From: Mycetocola zhujimingii
GTDB lineage: Bacteria > Actinomycetota > Actinomycetes > Actinomycetales > Microbacteriaceae
Assembly (NCBI RefSeq): GCF_003065425.1
Contig: NZ_CP026949.1
Coordinates: forward strand, 1 to 64,000
DNA length: 64,000 nucleotides
Reading direction: 5' to 3'
This document shows, one piece after another, positions 56,570 through 64,000 of the stretch. Positions within the stretch are counted from its first letter, which is position 1. Each line of letters opens with the position of its first letter. Position numbers and translations under genes: made by a program. The notes below the pieces were generated by a model. The model worked only from the letters and a program-made list of their open reading frames with translations, did not search any database and had not been told where the DNA came from.

Positions 56570-57685
56570 ATGACTTCGAATACCCCACAGCCCGATCCCT
56601 CTGACCGCACCACCACCGAAGGACGCAACGCGCTCGTGGTGGGCGCGACCGGAATCGGAGGGTCCGCACTGGTCGATCTGCTCACGCAACAGGGGTGGCC
56701 GGTCACGGCGCTTTCACGGCGACCCGGCGCTGAGCGTGAGGGTGTCCGTCCGCTTTCCGCCGATCTTCGCTCGGCCGAGGACCTCGCTCGCGTACTGGCC
56801 GATGAGCGACCGACTCACGTCTTCTTCACCGCCTGGTCCCGGCAGGCGACCGAGGAAGAGAACATCGCCGTCAACGGCGGAATGGTTCGCGATCTGCTCG
56901 CGGCGCTGTCTCACGCGCCGCTCGAGCATGTCGCCCTCGTCACCGGTCTCAAGCACTACCTCGGCCCGTTCGAGGCGTACGGACAGGGGAACATGCCCGA
57001 CACTCCGTTCCACGAGGAAGAGGCGCGACTCGACGCCCCGAACTTCTACTACGCGCAGGAAGACGAACTCTTTGCCGCGGCTGAGCGAGACGACTTCACC
57101 TGGTCGGTGCACCGCTCTCACACGGTCATTGGCCACGCCGTCGGCAACGCTATGAACATGGGGCTTACCCTCGCGGTCTACGCGTCAATTTGTCGCGAAC
57201 TCGGCACCCCGTTCGTGTTCCCTGGTTCGCTCACGCAGTGGAACGGCCTCACCGACATGACGGATGCCACGGTGCTCGCCGAGCAGATGCTCTGGGCGTC
57301 GACGTCGCCCGCGGGGCGCAATGAACCCTTCAACGTCGTCAACGGTGATGTCTTCCGCTGGCGCTGGATGTGGACGCGCCTCGCCGAGTACTTCGGTGTC
57401 GAGCCCGTTGGCCCCGTCGCGGAGCCCAACCCGCTCGAGCAGCAGATGGTGGACGCTCAGGACGTCTGGCAGCGGATCGTGGAGAAGAACGGGCTCGTCG
57501 AGTCCGACCTCGGCCGCATCGCCTCCTGGTGGCACACCGACGCCGACCTGGGCCGCGAGATCGAGGTCGTCACCGACATCAGCAAGTCACGGCTGGCCGG
57601 CTTCACCGTGCACCACCGCACTGTCGACTCGTTCACCGCGCTCTTCGACCGCTACCGGGCCGACCGGCTCATCCCGGGGGCGTAA
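56570..57685 (+). CDS. PRISE-family (progesterone 5-beta-reductase/iridoid-synthase-like) SDR
   Basis: These atypical SDRs reduce activated C=C bonds with NADPH. The 371-residue protein has the cofactor motif GATGIGG (25-31), TGLKHY with Lys128, and NFYYAQED with Tyr161, the residues matching the PRISE catalytic Lys and Tyr. The C-terminal part has the WRWMW...YFGVEPVG substrate-domain pattern. It is a single-gene unit downstream of hxlR (112-base gap), closed by a terminator. The substrate is likely an enone or aldehyde. Confidence 0.88.
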   Translation: MTSNTPQPDPSDRTTTEGRNALVVGATGIGGSALVDLLTQQGWPVTALSRRPGAEREGVRPLSADLRSAEDLARVLADERPTHVFFTAWSRQATEEENIAVNGGMVRDLLAALSHAPLEHVALVTGLKHYLGPFEAYGQGNMPDTPFHEEEARLDAPNFYYAQEDELFAAAERDDFTWSVHRSHTVIGHAVGNAMNMGLTLAVYASICRELGTPFVFPGSLTQWNGLTDMTDATVLAEQMLWASTSPAGRNEPFNVVNGDVFRWRWMWTRLAEYFGVEPVGPVAEPNPLEQQMVDAQDVWQRIVEKNGLVESDLGRIASWWHTDADLGREIEVVTDISKSRLAGFTVHHRTVDSFTALFDRYRADRLIPGA

Positions 57686-57693
57686 GTCCCCGC

Positions 57694-57767
57694 CCCGGCT
57701 GGCCGGTAGCTCTCGGGCACTCCGGCCAGCCGGGCGAAACCTTTTCCCGTACGCGATTGCGTGCGGG
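57694..57767 (+). terminator. Two terminator hairpins after the PRISE gene
   Basis: CCCGGCTGGCCGG pairs with CCGGCCAGCCGGG (57694-57734), and CCCGTACGC with GCGTGCGGG (57746-57767, one G-T pair), between convergent genes. Confidence 0.75.
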
Positions 57768-57771
57768 AGCT

Positions 57772-58338
57772 TTAGCGTTTGGCGATCGCCTTGACGCCCC
57801 AGACGACGGCGCCCGCCGCGGCAATCCACGGACCGGCGACGAGGATCGGGTCGATCCACTGGTGGTTGAGGTCAACCCGCTTACGGCCGAAGCGCGATGA
57901 GATGCCGCCGCGGGTGAACTCGCTCAGCACGCCCGTCTCGGTGATCGGGTTGTCTGGACGCAGGGTCGCGAAGGAGCGCAGGTGGCTCTCGACGGCATCC
58001 ACCCGGTCTGCTCCAAGCAGGATCAACCAGTGCGCGGCACGACCCTCGCTGTATTTGGCGTAGGCGAAGCGGCGGAGCATGCCCGAGAGGCCGCGCAGCG
58101 GCGCCGATGTGCCGAAGACCGGGGTCAGGAACTTGTGCTCAATGGAGCGCTCGCGCGGGACTTTCTCTTCCTGGCGGTCGGGGAAGTCCCAGTGGGCGCC
58201 GGTCGCGCTCGGATCGAATCGCTCCCGCGGAACCGACGGGCGGTCCTTCGGGTCGAGGTCGGCACCCCAGCCGGGGATGCGGGCGCGGAGTTCGTCGCTC
58301 GATTCGGGAGGCGTCGGGTGCTCAGCTGTGTACGGCAT
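57772..58338 (-). CDS. Hypothetical protein paired with the alcohol dehydrogenase
   Basis: I know no named family. The 188-residue protein has a Pro/Asp/Arg-rich N-terminal half (residues 1-75), a conserved-looking middle (FLTPVFGTSAPLRGLSGMLRRFAYAKYSEGRAAHWLILLGADRVDAVE), and one membrane helix at the C-terminus (about 165-183, ILVAGPWIAAAGAVVWG). ATG 58338 has GAGAGGA upstream. It ends after the dehydrogenase in one operon (13-base gap). Both ideas of membrane anchoring and interaction are inferences. Confidence 0.72.
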   Translation of the reverse strand: MPYTAEHPTPPESSDELRARIPGWGADLDPKDRPSVPRERFDPSATGAHWDFPDRQEEKVPRERSIEHKFLTPVFGTSAPLRGLSGMLRRFAYAKYSEGRAAHWLILLGADRVDAVESHLRSFATLRPDNPITETGVLSEFTRGGISSRFGRKRVDLNHQWIDPILVAGPWIAAAGAVVWGVKAIAKR

Positions 58339-58351
58339 TCTGGTTTTCCTC

Positions 58352-59497
58352 TCAGGCGCCAGGAACGATGACGGGCTTGATGCAGTCATCGAGTTTCGCG
58401 GAGAACATGTGGTACCCCTCGGCGATGTGCTCGAGCGGGATGCGGTGGGTGACGATGTCGTTCGGCTTGAGGTATCCGTTCTGGATGTGCTCGAACAGGC
58501 GCGGCCACTGGCGCTTCGCAGGCGCCTGGTTCATGCGGAGCGTGAGCCCCTTGTTCATCGCATCGCCGAATTTCACGGCACTGAACATCGGGCCATATGC
58601 GCCCATGACCGAGACCGTACCGCCCTTGCGGACCGAGTCGATCGCCCAGTTCAGGGCGATGGGAGAGCCGCCCTGCAGCTTGAGTTTCGCTGCCGTCACG
58701 TGCTGGGTGAAGTTGCCATCGGCTTCGGCACCGACGGCGTCGATCACCACGTCTGCGCCGAGGAAGTCTGTCGCCTTCTTCATCTCAACCACGATGTCGT
58801 CGTACTCGGCGAAGTTGCGGGTCTCAGCGTGAGCAAAGGTGCGGGCCTTCTCGAGGCGGTACTCGAGGTGGTCGATCACGATTACCCGGCCGGCACCCAT
58901 GAGCCACGCAGACTTGGCGGCGAAGAGGCCGACGGGGCCCGCTCCGAAGACCGCGACGGTGTCGCCCTCGCTGATGTCGCCGAGCTGGGCACCGAAGTAT
59001 CCGGTCGCGAGCGCGTCGGTGCACATCAGGGCGTCTTCGTCCTCGAGCCAGTCCGGAATGACGGAAGGTCCGACATCCGCGAATGGCACCCGAACGTACT
59101 CGGACTGCCCGCCGTCGTACCCGCCACACGTGTGGGAGTAGCCGTAGATGCCGCCGACGGCCGTGGCGTTGGGGTTGACGTTGTGGCAGTTCGAGTAGAG
59201 GCCGCGCACACAGAAGTAGCAGGAGCCGCAGTACACATTGAACGGCACCATGACGCGGTCGCCGACCTTGAGGTTCTGGACTGAGGAGCCGACCTGCTCG
59301 ACGACGCCGATGAACTCGTGTCCGAAGGTCATCCCGACCCGTGTGTCCGGCATCATGCCGTGATACAGGTGCAGGTCGGAGCCGCAGATGGCCGCGAGAG
59401 TCACACGGATGATGGCGTCGTTCGGATGCTCGATCGGCGGCATCGCTTTTTCCTCAACCCGAACCTTGTATGGTCCGCGGTACACCATCGCTCGCAT
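58352..59497 (-). CDS. Zinc-dependent alcohol dehydrogenase (MDR family)
   Basis: The 381-residue medium-chain dehydrogenase has a catalytic-zinc site Cys38, His60 and Glu61, structural-zinc Cys90, Cys93, Cys96 and Cys104, and the NAD motif GAGPVGLFAAK (about 185-195). The pattern is that of glutathione-independent formaldehyde dehydrogenase-like enzymes. ATG 59497 with AGGAGAG is chosen; longer readings upstream are unconserved. The substrate is not settled. Confidence 0.9.
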   Translation of the reverse strand: MRAMVYRGPYKVRVEEKAMPPIEHPNDAIIRVTLAAICGSDLHLYHGMMPDTRVGMTFGHEFIGVVEQVGSSVQNLKVGDRVMVPFNVYCGSCYFCVRGLYSNCHNVNPNATAVGGIYGYSHTCGGYDGGQSEYVRVPFADVGPSVIPDWLEDEDALMCTDALATGYFGAQLGDISEGDTVAVFGAGPVGLFAAKSAWLMGAGRVIVIDHLEYRLEKARTFAHAETRNFAEYDDIVVEMKKATDFLGADVVIDAVGAEADGNFTQHVTAAKLKLQGGSPIALNWAIDSVRKGGTVSVMGAYGPMFSAVKFGDAMNKGLTLRMNQAPAKRQWPRLFEHIQNGYLKPNDIVTHRIPLEHIAEGYHMFSAKLDDCIKPVIVPGA

Positions 59498-59813
59498 CAG
59501 CTCTCCTGTCGTTCGTCGATGACAGCTAGGGTCACATCGCCCGGCCCGGATCGGCAGGGGGTTGAACTGCCCGGCGGAGGGGGATATAGGCGACAGCGCT
59601 CGGGCCGGGAACTCGGGCCGGCGAGCCGCGGCATCGTGCACCGGCGCCCATGGGCGCCCGGCCACACCCTCGGCACACGATGCCGCCGCGCGCCTCGTGC
59701 AGGAGATCGCACGGTTGACAGGATGCTTTCGCCGATTGTGTCCTGATAAGCGCGCGATCTCCTGTTAACCGTGCGGCCCGAGTCAGGCGCCCGCGCTCGC
59801 TAGGCTGAGAAAC
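59498..59813. other. Intergenic region with repeat element
   Basis: Gene-free stretch between the alcohol dehydrogenase start and the 59814 gene. Bases 59498-59695 show no recognised feature beyond the dehydrogenase ribosome site; 59700-59774 is a hairpin-forming repeat listed separately. Confidence 0.6.
59700..59774. repeat. Palindromic intergenic repeat, copy 1
   Basis: CAGGAGATCGCACGGTTGAC (59700-59719) and its continuation pair with a 25-base right arm (59740-59764) at 20 of 25 positions around a 15-base loop. From 59718 the sequence matches 60997-61053 closely, including ATCTCCTGTTAACCGTGC. Confidence 0.75.
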
Positions 59814-60275
59814 ATGACCCGATTCGGTCCCCTCGAAGCCCGCGGAAACACCCTCGTTCTCGGTGACGCAGGCGGTCATCACGCCGAACTGACGGCATCC
59901 GCTCTTGTGCTGCGTGAATTCCAGGAGGAGCCCGTCTCGATCGACTGGTCACGCGTCGAGCAGGTGACGCTCACTGTGCCAGAGACCCGATTCCGGCTGC
60001 CCGGTTTGGCAACCACCGTCGGGCTGGTGGTTCTCGGCTCCATGTCCGGCGACATGGGTGTCGGCACGGAAATCGACGACGGCACACTGCGCGTATCGGT
60101 TGCCGGCGCAGACCCCGTCGAAATGCCGATCACGCGACACCACGTCGGTGGCTACTGGGCGAAGAGCGTGCGGGCAGCGACCGCCCTGCTGAACCGGCTC
60201 GGCACCGACCCGGAAGCGCGCCAGCTGCTCACTAACCCCGAGAGGGTCGTTAGGCTCCTCGCGTCAGGACGATGA
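59814..60275 (+). CDS. Hypothetical protein
   Basis: I do not recognise this 153-residue protein. It has beta-rich N-terminal strands (FGPLEARGNTLVLGDAGG), a short hydrophobic stretch (about 63-80, LPGLATTVGLVVLGSM, too weak for a sure membrane helix) and a helical end. TAGGCT ends seven bases before the ATG, a leaderless pattern. It lies 3 bases before another unknown gene, so the two form an operon. Confidence 0.7.
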   Translation: MTRFGPLEARGNTLVLGDAGGHHAELTASALVLREFQEEPVSIDWSRVEQVTLTVPETRFRLPGLATTVGLVVLGSMSGDMGVGTEIDDGTLRVSVAGADPVEMPITRHHVGGYWAKSVRAATALLNRLGTDPEARQLLTNPERVVRLLASGR

Positions 60276-60278
60276 CGG

Positions 60279-60806
60279 ATGCCGTCCGCTGACAACGACG
60301 AAATCATCGCCGAGATCCGCGCGGTTCTCGATCGTGCCGTCGAGCGGTTGAGTGCGGCTGGGGCGCGCGACGAGGCGCTCGCCGAATGGGTGCCCGAGCA
60401 CCGGGTCCTGCTCATTCCGCGACCGCCGGTGTTGCGTTCGCTCGGGCGGGTCTGGCGGCTCGGGGTGTTTTTGCTCGGCGCCGACGGCACCCTCTACGAA
60501 ACCGGACTGACGACGCGAGCACTCGAGCCGGGTCGCCCGGCTTTCCAGTCGCAGTCGGCAGAGCAGCGCCGGGCGTACCGCGCCGCGGCATCCCGCGGTC
60601 GATTCGCCAACGGCGAGACGGTGAACTTCGACGCGGTCCCCGTCGTGCTCGACGCTGAGGTGCTGGCGAGTTCACCCGGCCGGCTGTTTCTTGAGGGAGG
60701 CCGGGCGCTGGTGCGCTGGAGCACTACCGGTGCGGATGCCGTGGACTTCGCGACGTACCTCGCTGACCGGGTCGAGTTGCTCGCTGAGCCGCCGGCCGGG
60801 GCCTGA
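60279..60806 (+). CDS. Hypothetical protein
   Basis: I do not recognise this 175-residue protein. It has a helical N-terminal third, a hydrophobic LIPRPPVLRSLGRVWRLGVFLLGADGTLYETG segment and a mixed C-terminus with no sure membrane helix or signal peptide. ATG 60279 lies 3 bases after the previous stop. Confidence 0.68.
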   Translation: MPSADNDEIIAEIRAVLDRAVERLSAAGARDEALAEWVPEHRVLLIPRPPVLRSLGRVWRLGVFLLGADGTLYETGLTTRALEPGRPAFQSQSAEQRRAYRAAASRGRFANGETVNFDAVPVVLDAEVLASSPGRLFLEGGRALVRWSTTGADAVDFATYLADRVELLAEPPAGA

Positions 60807-60974
60807 CGGTCGGGGGTCTGACGGTCGGGGTCTGACGGCTGAGGAGTCGCCGACCTGGGTTGCCAGACATCGCCCACCTGAGTTGCGCGAGATAAGGACA
60901 TCGGCCCGAGACAAGGACAAAAGCACCGGTTTCGTCCTTATCTGGGCGCTATTGCCTTCCCTCGGGTCGCACGA
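60807..60974. repeat. Gene-free stretch with tandem and inverted repeats
   Basis: GTCTGACGGTCGGG-type units repeat near 60803-60840; GACCTGGGTTGC (60852) and CACCTGAGTTGC (60875) form a direct pair; AGATAAGGAC (60890-60899) pairs with GTCCTTATCT (60934-60943). Confidence 0.65.
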
Positions 60975-61116
60975 TTATCAGAAGATGGTACGAGTTACAG
61001 GATGCTCTGGGGCAGTTTGGTCCTGATAACCGTGCGATCTCCTGTAACCGTGCACGACGGCATCCGCTCGCTCTACCGTGCGATCTCCTGTAGACCGCGT
61101 GCGACGGCATCCGCTC
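60975..61116. repeat. Palindromic intergenic repeat, copy 2, with tandem units
   Basis: 60997-61053 matches copy 1 at 59718-59774 with small indels. Two units of about 42 bases follow in tandem (61029-61069, 61075-61116), each ACCGTGCGATCTCCTGTA... ending CGACGGCATCCGCTC. GCACGATTATCAGA near 60969 can pair with TCCTGATAACCGTGC. Confidence 0.72.
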
Positions 61117-61135
61117 ATCGGCCGACACGCGGTGC

Positions 61136-61606
61136 TCAGCCGACCGCCCGCTTCACCAGCGCGGCGATCCGCGTCTCGTCCTCGGGCGTCAGCGATGTGA
61201 TCGCGAAAGCCGACGGCCACATGGTGCCGTCGTCGAGCGCCGCACTGTCGTTGAAGCCCAGCGTGGCGTAGCGGGTGTTGAATTTGTCGGCCGGCTGGAG
61301 GAAGCAGAGCACGTTTCCGCCCCTGGCCCAGGCGGGCATGCCATACCAGGTCTTCGGCAGGAGTTCCGGCGCGTTTTCGACGATGATCGCGTGCACCCGC
61401 TCGGCGATGGCGCGATCAGCGTCTGACATTTCGGCGATTTTGGCACGCAGTTCCGCCTCACCTTTTTCCCGTGCTTTGGCATCGCGTTCGTCGCGTCGCG
61501 CCTCGGCCTTGAGCTCACGCGCACGTTCCTTCATCGCCTCGCGCTCTTCGGCTGAGAATCCCTCGGTCTTCGTGCCCTCTGGCGCTGCCTTCTCGGTGTT
61601 GCTCAT
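61136..61606 (-). CDS. DUF1801-family protein
   Basis: The 156-residue protein has a long charged amphipathic helix (Glu/Arg/Lys-rich, about 15-65) and a DUF1801 domain (about 70-156: VHAIIVENAPELLPKTWYGMPAWARGGNVLCFLQPADKFNTRYATLGF). Relatives include YdhG-like putative iron chaperones; function is unproven. ATG 61606 has AAGGAA upstream; the in-frame extension to 61741 is unlikely. Confidence 0.82.
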   Translation of the reverse strand: MSNTEKAAPEGTKTEGFSAEEREAMKERARELKAEARRDERDAKAREKGEAELRAKIAEMSDADRAIAERVHAIIVENAPELLPKTWYGMPAWARGGNVLCFLQPADKFNTRYATLGFNDSAALDDGTMWPSAFAITSLTPEDETRIAALVKRAVG

Positions 61607-61772
61607 GTGCGGGTTCCTTCCCGGGTTGTGTGCCTGGCTCCATGCTAGGAACCGAGCGCGGCATCCGCTTCTCGAATTCTGATCGTTCACGCGGGTCGCA
61701 TAGGCTGGGCAAATCGCGCGCCGCACACTGCCGTCGGCCACTCACTCCCACATATCTCGATCGGCGACGCCT

Positions 61773-62993
61773 GTGTCCTCACCAACGACAGCACCGACTG
61801 ACAGCCCTGCCTTCCCCTGGATCGGGCTGCTGACCCTCGCCGGGGCGATTTTCGTGTCGGTGACGAGCGAGTTCCTGCCGACGGGCCTTCTGCCCGAGAT
61901 GGCCAGTGACCTCAACGTCGGCCTCTCGACGGCCGGGTTCCTCGTCACGGTGTTTGCGGGAACCGTCGTAATCGCGACAACTCCGCTCGCCGCCCTCACG
62001 AGGAGGTACTCTCGCAAGAGCCTCGTCGTCGTCGTGCTCCTCGTGCTCGCCCTCGGTAACGTGCTCGCCGCCCTCGCGCCGACCTACGAGATCCTCGTCG
62101 GCGCGCGCATCCTCGGTGGTCTCGCCCACGGGTTGTTCTGGGCGGTTGTCGCCGCGTACTCCGCCCACCTCGTCCCCCGGCACCAGCTCGGCAAGGCCGT
62201 CGCCATCACCGCCGGCGGCGGATCAGCTGCCTTCGTCCTCGGCGTCCCGGTGGGGACCGCACTCGGTCACTCGCTCGGCTGGCGGATGGCGTTCGGCATC
62301 ATCGCGGTGATCATCGTGATTCTCGCTCTGGCTGTAATCAAGTTCCTGCCACCGGTGAACCACCACGTCGTCGTCAAGACGGGCGAGATCCCGGTGCCGC
62401 TGCGCAAGGACCGCAGCATCCGCGGCATTGCACTGCTCTGCGCCGTCATCGTCATCATCATCACCGGGCAGAACATCTACTACACGTACATCGCGCCGTG
62501 GCTGATCGACGCTGCCGGGTTCCCTGAGACCTCCGTTGCTTTCCTGCTCTTCATCTTCGGTGGTGCGGGTGCGGTCGGTCTCGTCCTCGCCGGTTTTGCC
62601 TCTGACCGGTTCCCGAAACGGGGCTTCGCCGTTGCACTCATCGCGATCATGGCAGCGGTTCTCGTGCTCGCCCTGTGGTCGACGCACCCCGTCGTCGTCG
62701 TGGTGGCGTTCGTGGTCTGGGGTGTCGCTTTCGGCGGGATCCCCGCCATGCTTCAGACCCGGATGCTGCACACCGCCTCATTCCGCACGCGCGACCTTGC
62801 TGCGGCCCTGCAGACGACGGCGTTCAACATCGGTATCGGTGGAGGGGCGCTTCTCGGCGGGTTCCTGCTCGACACCAGGGGACTGCAATCACTTCCCATC
62901 GCCCACGTCATCTTCATCGCCGTCGGCTTCATTCTGCTCGTGGGAAGTGACGCCATGCGCGCTGCCCGCGCCCGTCGACCGCTCACCGTCTGA
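61773..62993 (+). CDS. MFS transporter, AraJ/DHA1-like
   Basis: The 406-residue protein has twelve membrane helices and the DHA1 motifs (FLPTGLLPEMASDL entry; LTRRYSRKSLVVVVLLVLALGN motif A; LVGARILGGLAHGLFWAVVAAYSAHLVP; LGVPVGTALGHSLGWRMAF motif C). It is probably a drug or sugar exporter. Start is GTG 61773. It lies 14 bases upstream of the YibE/F gene, so the two may share a transcript. Confidence 0.9.
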   Translation: MSSPTTAPTDSPAFPWIGLLTLAGAIFVSVTSEFLPTGLLPEMASDLNVGLSTAGFLVTVFAGTVVIATTPLAALTRRYSRKSLVVVVLLVLALGNVLAALAPTYEILVGARILGGLAHGLFWAVVAAYSAHLVPRHQLGKAVAITAGGGSAAFVLGVPVGTALGHSLGWRMAFGIIAVIIVILALAVIKFLPPVNHHVVVKTGEIPVPLRKDRSIRGIALLCAVIVIIITGQNIYYTYIAPWLIDAAGFPETSVAFLLFIFGGAGAVGLVLAGFASDRFPKRGFAVALIAIMAAVLVLALWSTHPVVVVVAFVVWGVAFGGIPAMLQTRMLHTASFRTRDLAAALQTTAFNIGIGGGALLGGFLLDTRGLQSLPIAHVIFIAVGFILLVGSDAMRAARARRPLTV

Positions 62994-63007
62994 AAACCGG
63001 AATTCAC

Positions 63008-64000
63008 GTGACTCACTCGCACTCGCATTCGTCCGCCGCGCCCACCTCGGACGCCATCGCCACCCGCCGCCGGGCCAATCGCCTCCTCGCCGCCATCCTG
63101 ATTCCGCTCACCCTCCTGACCATCCTCGGGATGGCGCTGCTCTGGCCGAGCGGATCGAGCGACGACGTCGAGGTCGGCAACCCTTACTCGGTAGCCGGAG
63201 GCACGGGTTTTTCAACGGGAACCGTGGAAAGCATGAGTGTCGCGCCCTGCCTGTATCCCTCGGCGAACGCACCGGAGGGACAGCAGTGCACCGTCGTCAG
63301 CCTCACCCCCGACAGCGGTGACGACGGCACCATTGATGTGGAAGTGCCGCCGGAGGTGGGCCGCGAGGTCGACCTGTCCGCCGGCGACCGCATCCGTTAC
63401 CTGGACCTGGGCGCGCGCGTTGACGACCCGGCAGCGCGCTATTCGTTCGTCGACTTCGTTCGCACAGTGCCGATGGCGCTCCTCGCGGCGGTTTACGCCC
63501 TCGTCGTGATCGTCGTTGCCCGGTGGCGCGGGTTCCGGGCGCTGCTCGGTTTGTTCGGCGCCTACCTCGTGGTGGCGAACTTCATCCTGCCCGGGCTCGT
63601 CGAGGGTAAACCACCGTTGCTGCTCGGCCTGGTCGGGTCGAGCCTCATCATGATCGCCGTGCTGTACTTCGCGCACGGGTTCTCGGCGCGGACATCGACG
63701 GCCCTGCTCGGCACGATCTTCGGGCTGGTGATCACCTCGCTTGTCGCGGCCTGGGCAACCGGGGCCGCGAACCTCACCGGGCTCAACGACGAGGCCGATT
63801 ACACGCTGTCGTACGCCGCAGACTCCATCTCGCTGTCCGGCATCCTGTTATGCGGGCTCATCATCTCCGGCCTGGGTGTGCTCAACGACGTGACGATTAC
63901 CCAGTCATCTGCGGTCTGGGAGATGCACGAGCTGGCGCCCGAGTCGAGTGCCAGGCGGCTCTTCGCCGGTGCGATGCGGGTGGGCCGTGACCACATCGCC
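63008..64000 (+). CDS. YibE/F-family membrane protein, cut by the window end
   Basis: The frame starts at GTG 63008 and stays open to the window end (331 codons, 3' truncated). A His-rich N-terminus precedes helix 1 (about 27-46), a beta-rich extracytoplasmic domain (about 55-150), then helices including RTVPMALLAAVYALVVIVVARWRGFRALLGLFGAYLVV and the family motif GLGVLNDVTITQ. YibE/F proteins are of unknown function, possibly transport. Four Cys/His-rich N-terminal residues (HSHSHS) could bind metal. Confidence 0.85.
   Translation, partial: MTHSHSHSSAAPTSDAIATRRRANRLLAAILIPLTLLTILGMALLWPSGSSDDVEVGNPYSVAGGTGFSTGTVESMSVAPCLYPSANAPEGQQCTVVSLTPDSGDDGTIDVEVPPEVGREVDLSAGDRIRYLDLGARVDDPAARYSFVDFVRTVPMALLAAVYALVVIVVARWRGFRALLGLFGAYLVVANFILPGLVEGKPPLLLGLVGSSLIMIAVLYFAHGFSARTSTALLGTIFGLVITSLVAAWATGAANLTGLNDEADYTLSYAADSISLSGILLCGLIISGLGVLNDVTITQSSAVWEMHELAPESSARRLFAGAMRVGRDHIA

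Noticed and set aside
58079-59284. 401-codon forward frame over the zinc alcohol dehydrogenase
   Set aside because: The reverse-strand gene has complete zinc and NAD motifs; the forward translation has none.
59700-61116. CRISPR array
   Set aside because: Repeats are few, palindromic, of unequal spacing and without cas genes.

Overview
The window reads as the start of a high-GC actinobacterial chromosome, most likely Microbacteriaceae. Base 1 is the dnaA start codon. The order dnaA - origin - dnaN - gnd - recF - DUF721 - gyrB - gyrA - DUF3566 - tRNA-Ile - tRNA-Ala, then crgA, sortase, pabA and the reverse-strand block pknB-pknA-pbpA-rodA-PP2C-fhaB-fhaA, is the standard oriC neighbourhood of that group. 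The family is inferred from gene order, gene content and GC-rich codon use; no rRNA gene is present to test it.

Layout. 1-11.1 kb: replication initiation, clamp, recombination and gyrase genes, an origin with DnaA boxes and an AT-rich stretch, and two tRNAs. 11.1-18.9 kb: an unusual gene-free stretch with a second DnaA-box cluster, housekeeping genes (NUDIX, PPOX-type, cyclophilin, rhomboid, CrgA), a class E sortase behind a palindrome-rich leader, an amidotransferase, and a three-gene envelope operon. 18.9-27.9 kb: growth and peptidoglycan control operon (FHA proteins, phosphatase, SEDS glycosyltransferase, transpeptidase, two Ser/Thr kinases), translationally coupled in most places.

28-45 kb: accessory but orderly. 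A putative membrane-stress operon (ribbon-helix-helix regulator, DUF4097, DrrAB-type exporter) carries repeated TGGTGTCA sites. A TetR gene precedes a small membrane-protein gene with a large palindrome over its promoter. A persulfide-response operon (small Cys protein, CoA-disulfide reductase-rhodanese fusion, CstR-like repressor) has a textbook operator. A secreted GH20 hexosaminidase ends in a sortase signal. A galactoside locus (LacI, GH35, CUT1 ABC transporter) is tied together by two matching LacI-type operators.

45-64 kb: a class II UvrA with AraC and VOC genes, a CtaG/DUF2243 pair, and an oxidoreductase island in which each regulator has a clear inverted-repeat operator. The island holds an SDR with an extra N-terminal domain, a degenerate SDR-like protein, a rare LLM-flavin/berberine-type FAD oxidase fusion with its LLM paralogue, and a PRISE reductase. 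It is followed by a zinc alcohol dehydrogenase, two unknown proteins flanked by repeat-rich intergenic DNA, a DUF1801 protein, an MFS exporter and a YibE/F membrane protein cut by the window end. No CRISPR array, prophage or insertion sequence was seen. The most promising less-described items are the LLM-FAD fusion locus, the RHH/DUF4097/exporter regulon, the CstR-type persulfide operon, the DnaA-box/palindrome leader of the sortase gene, and two families of intergenic repeats.
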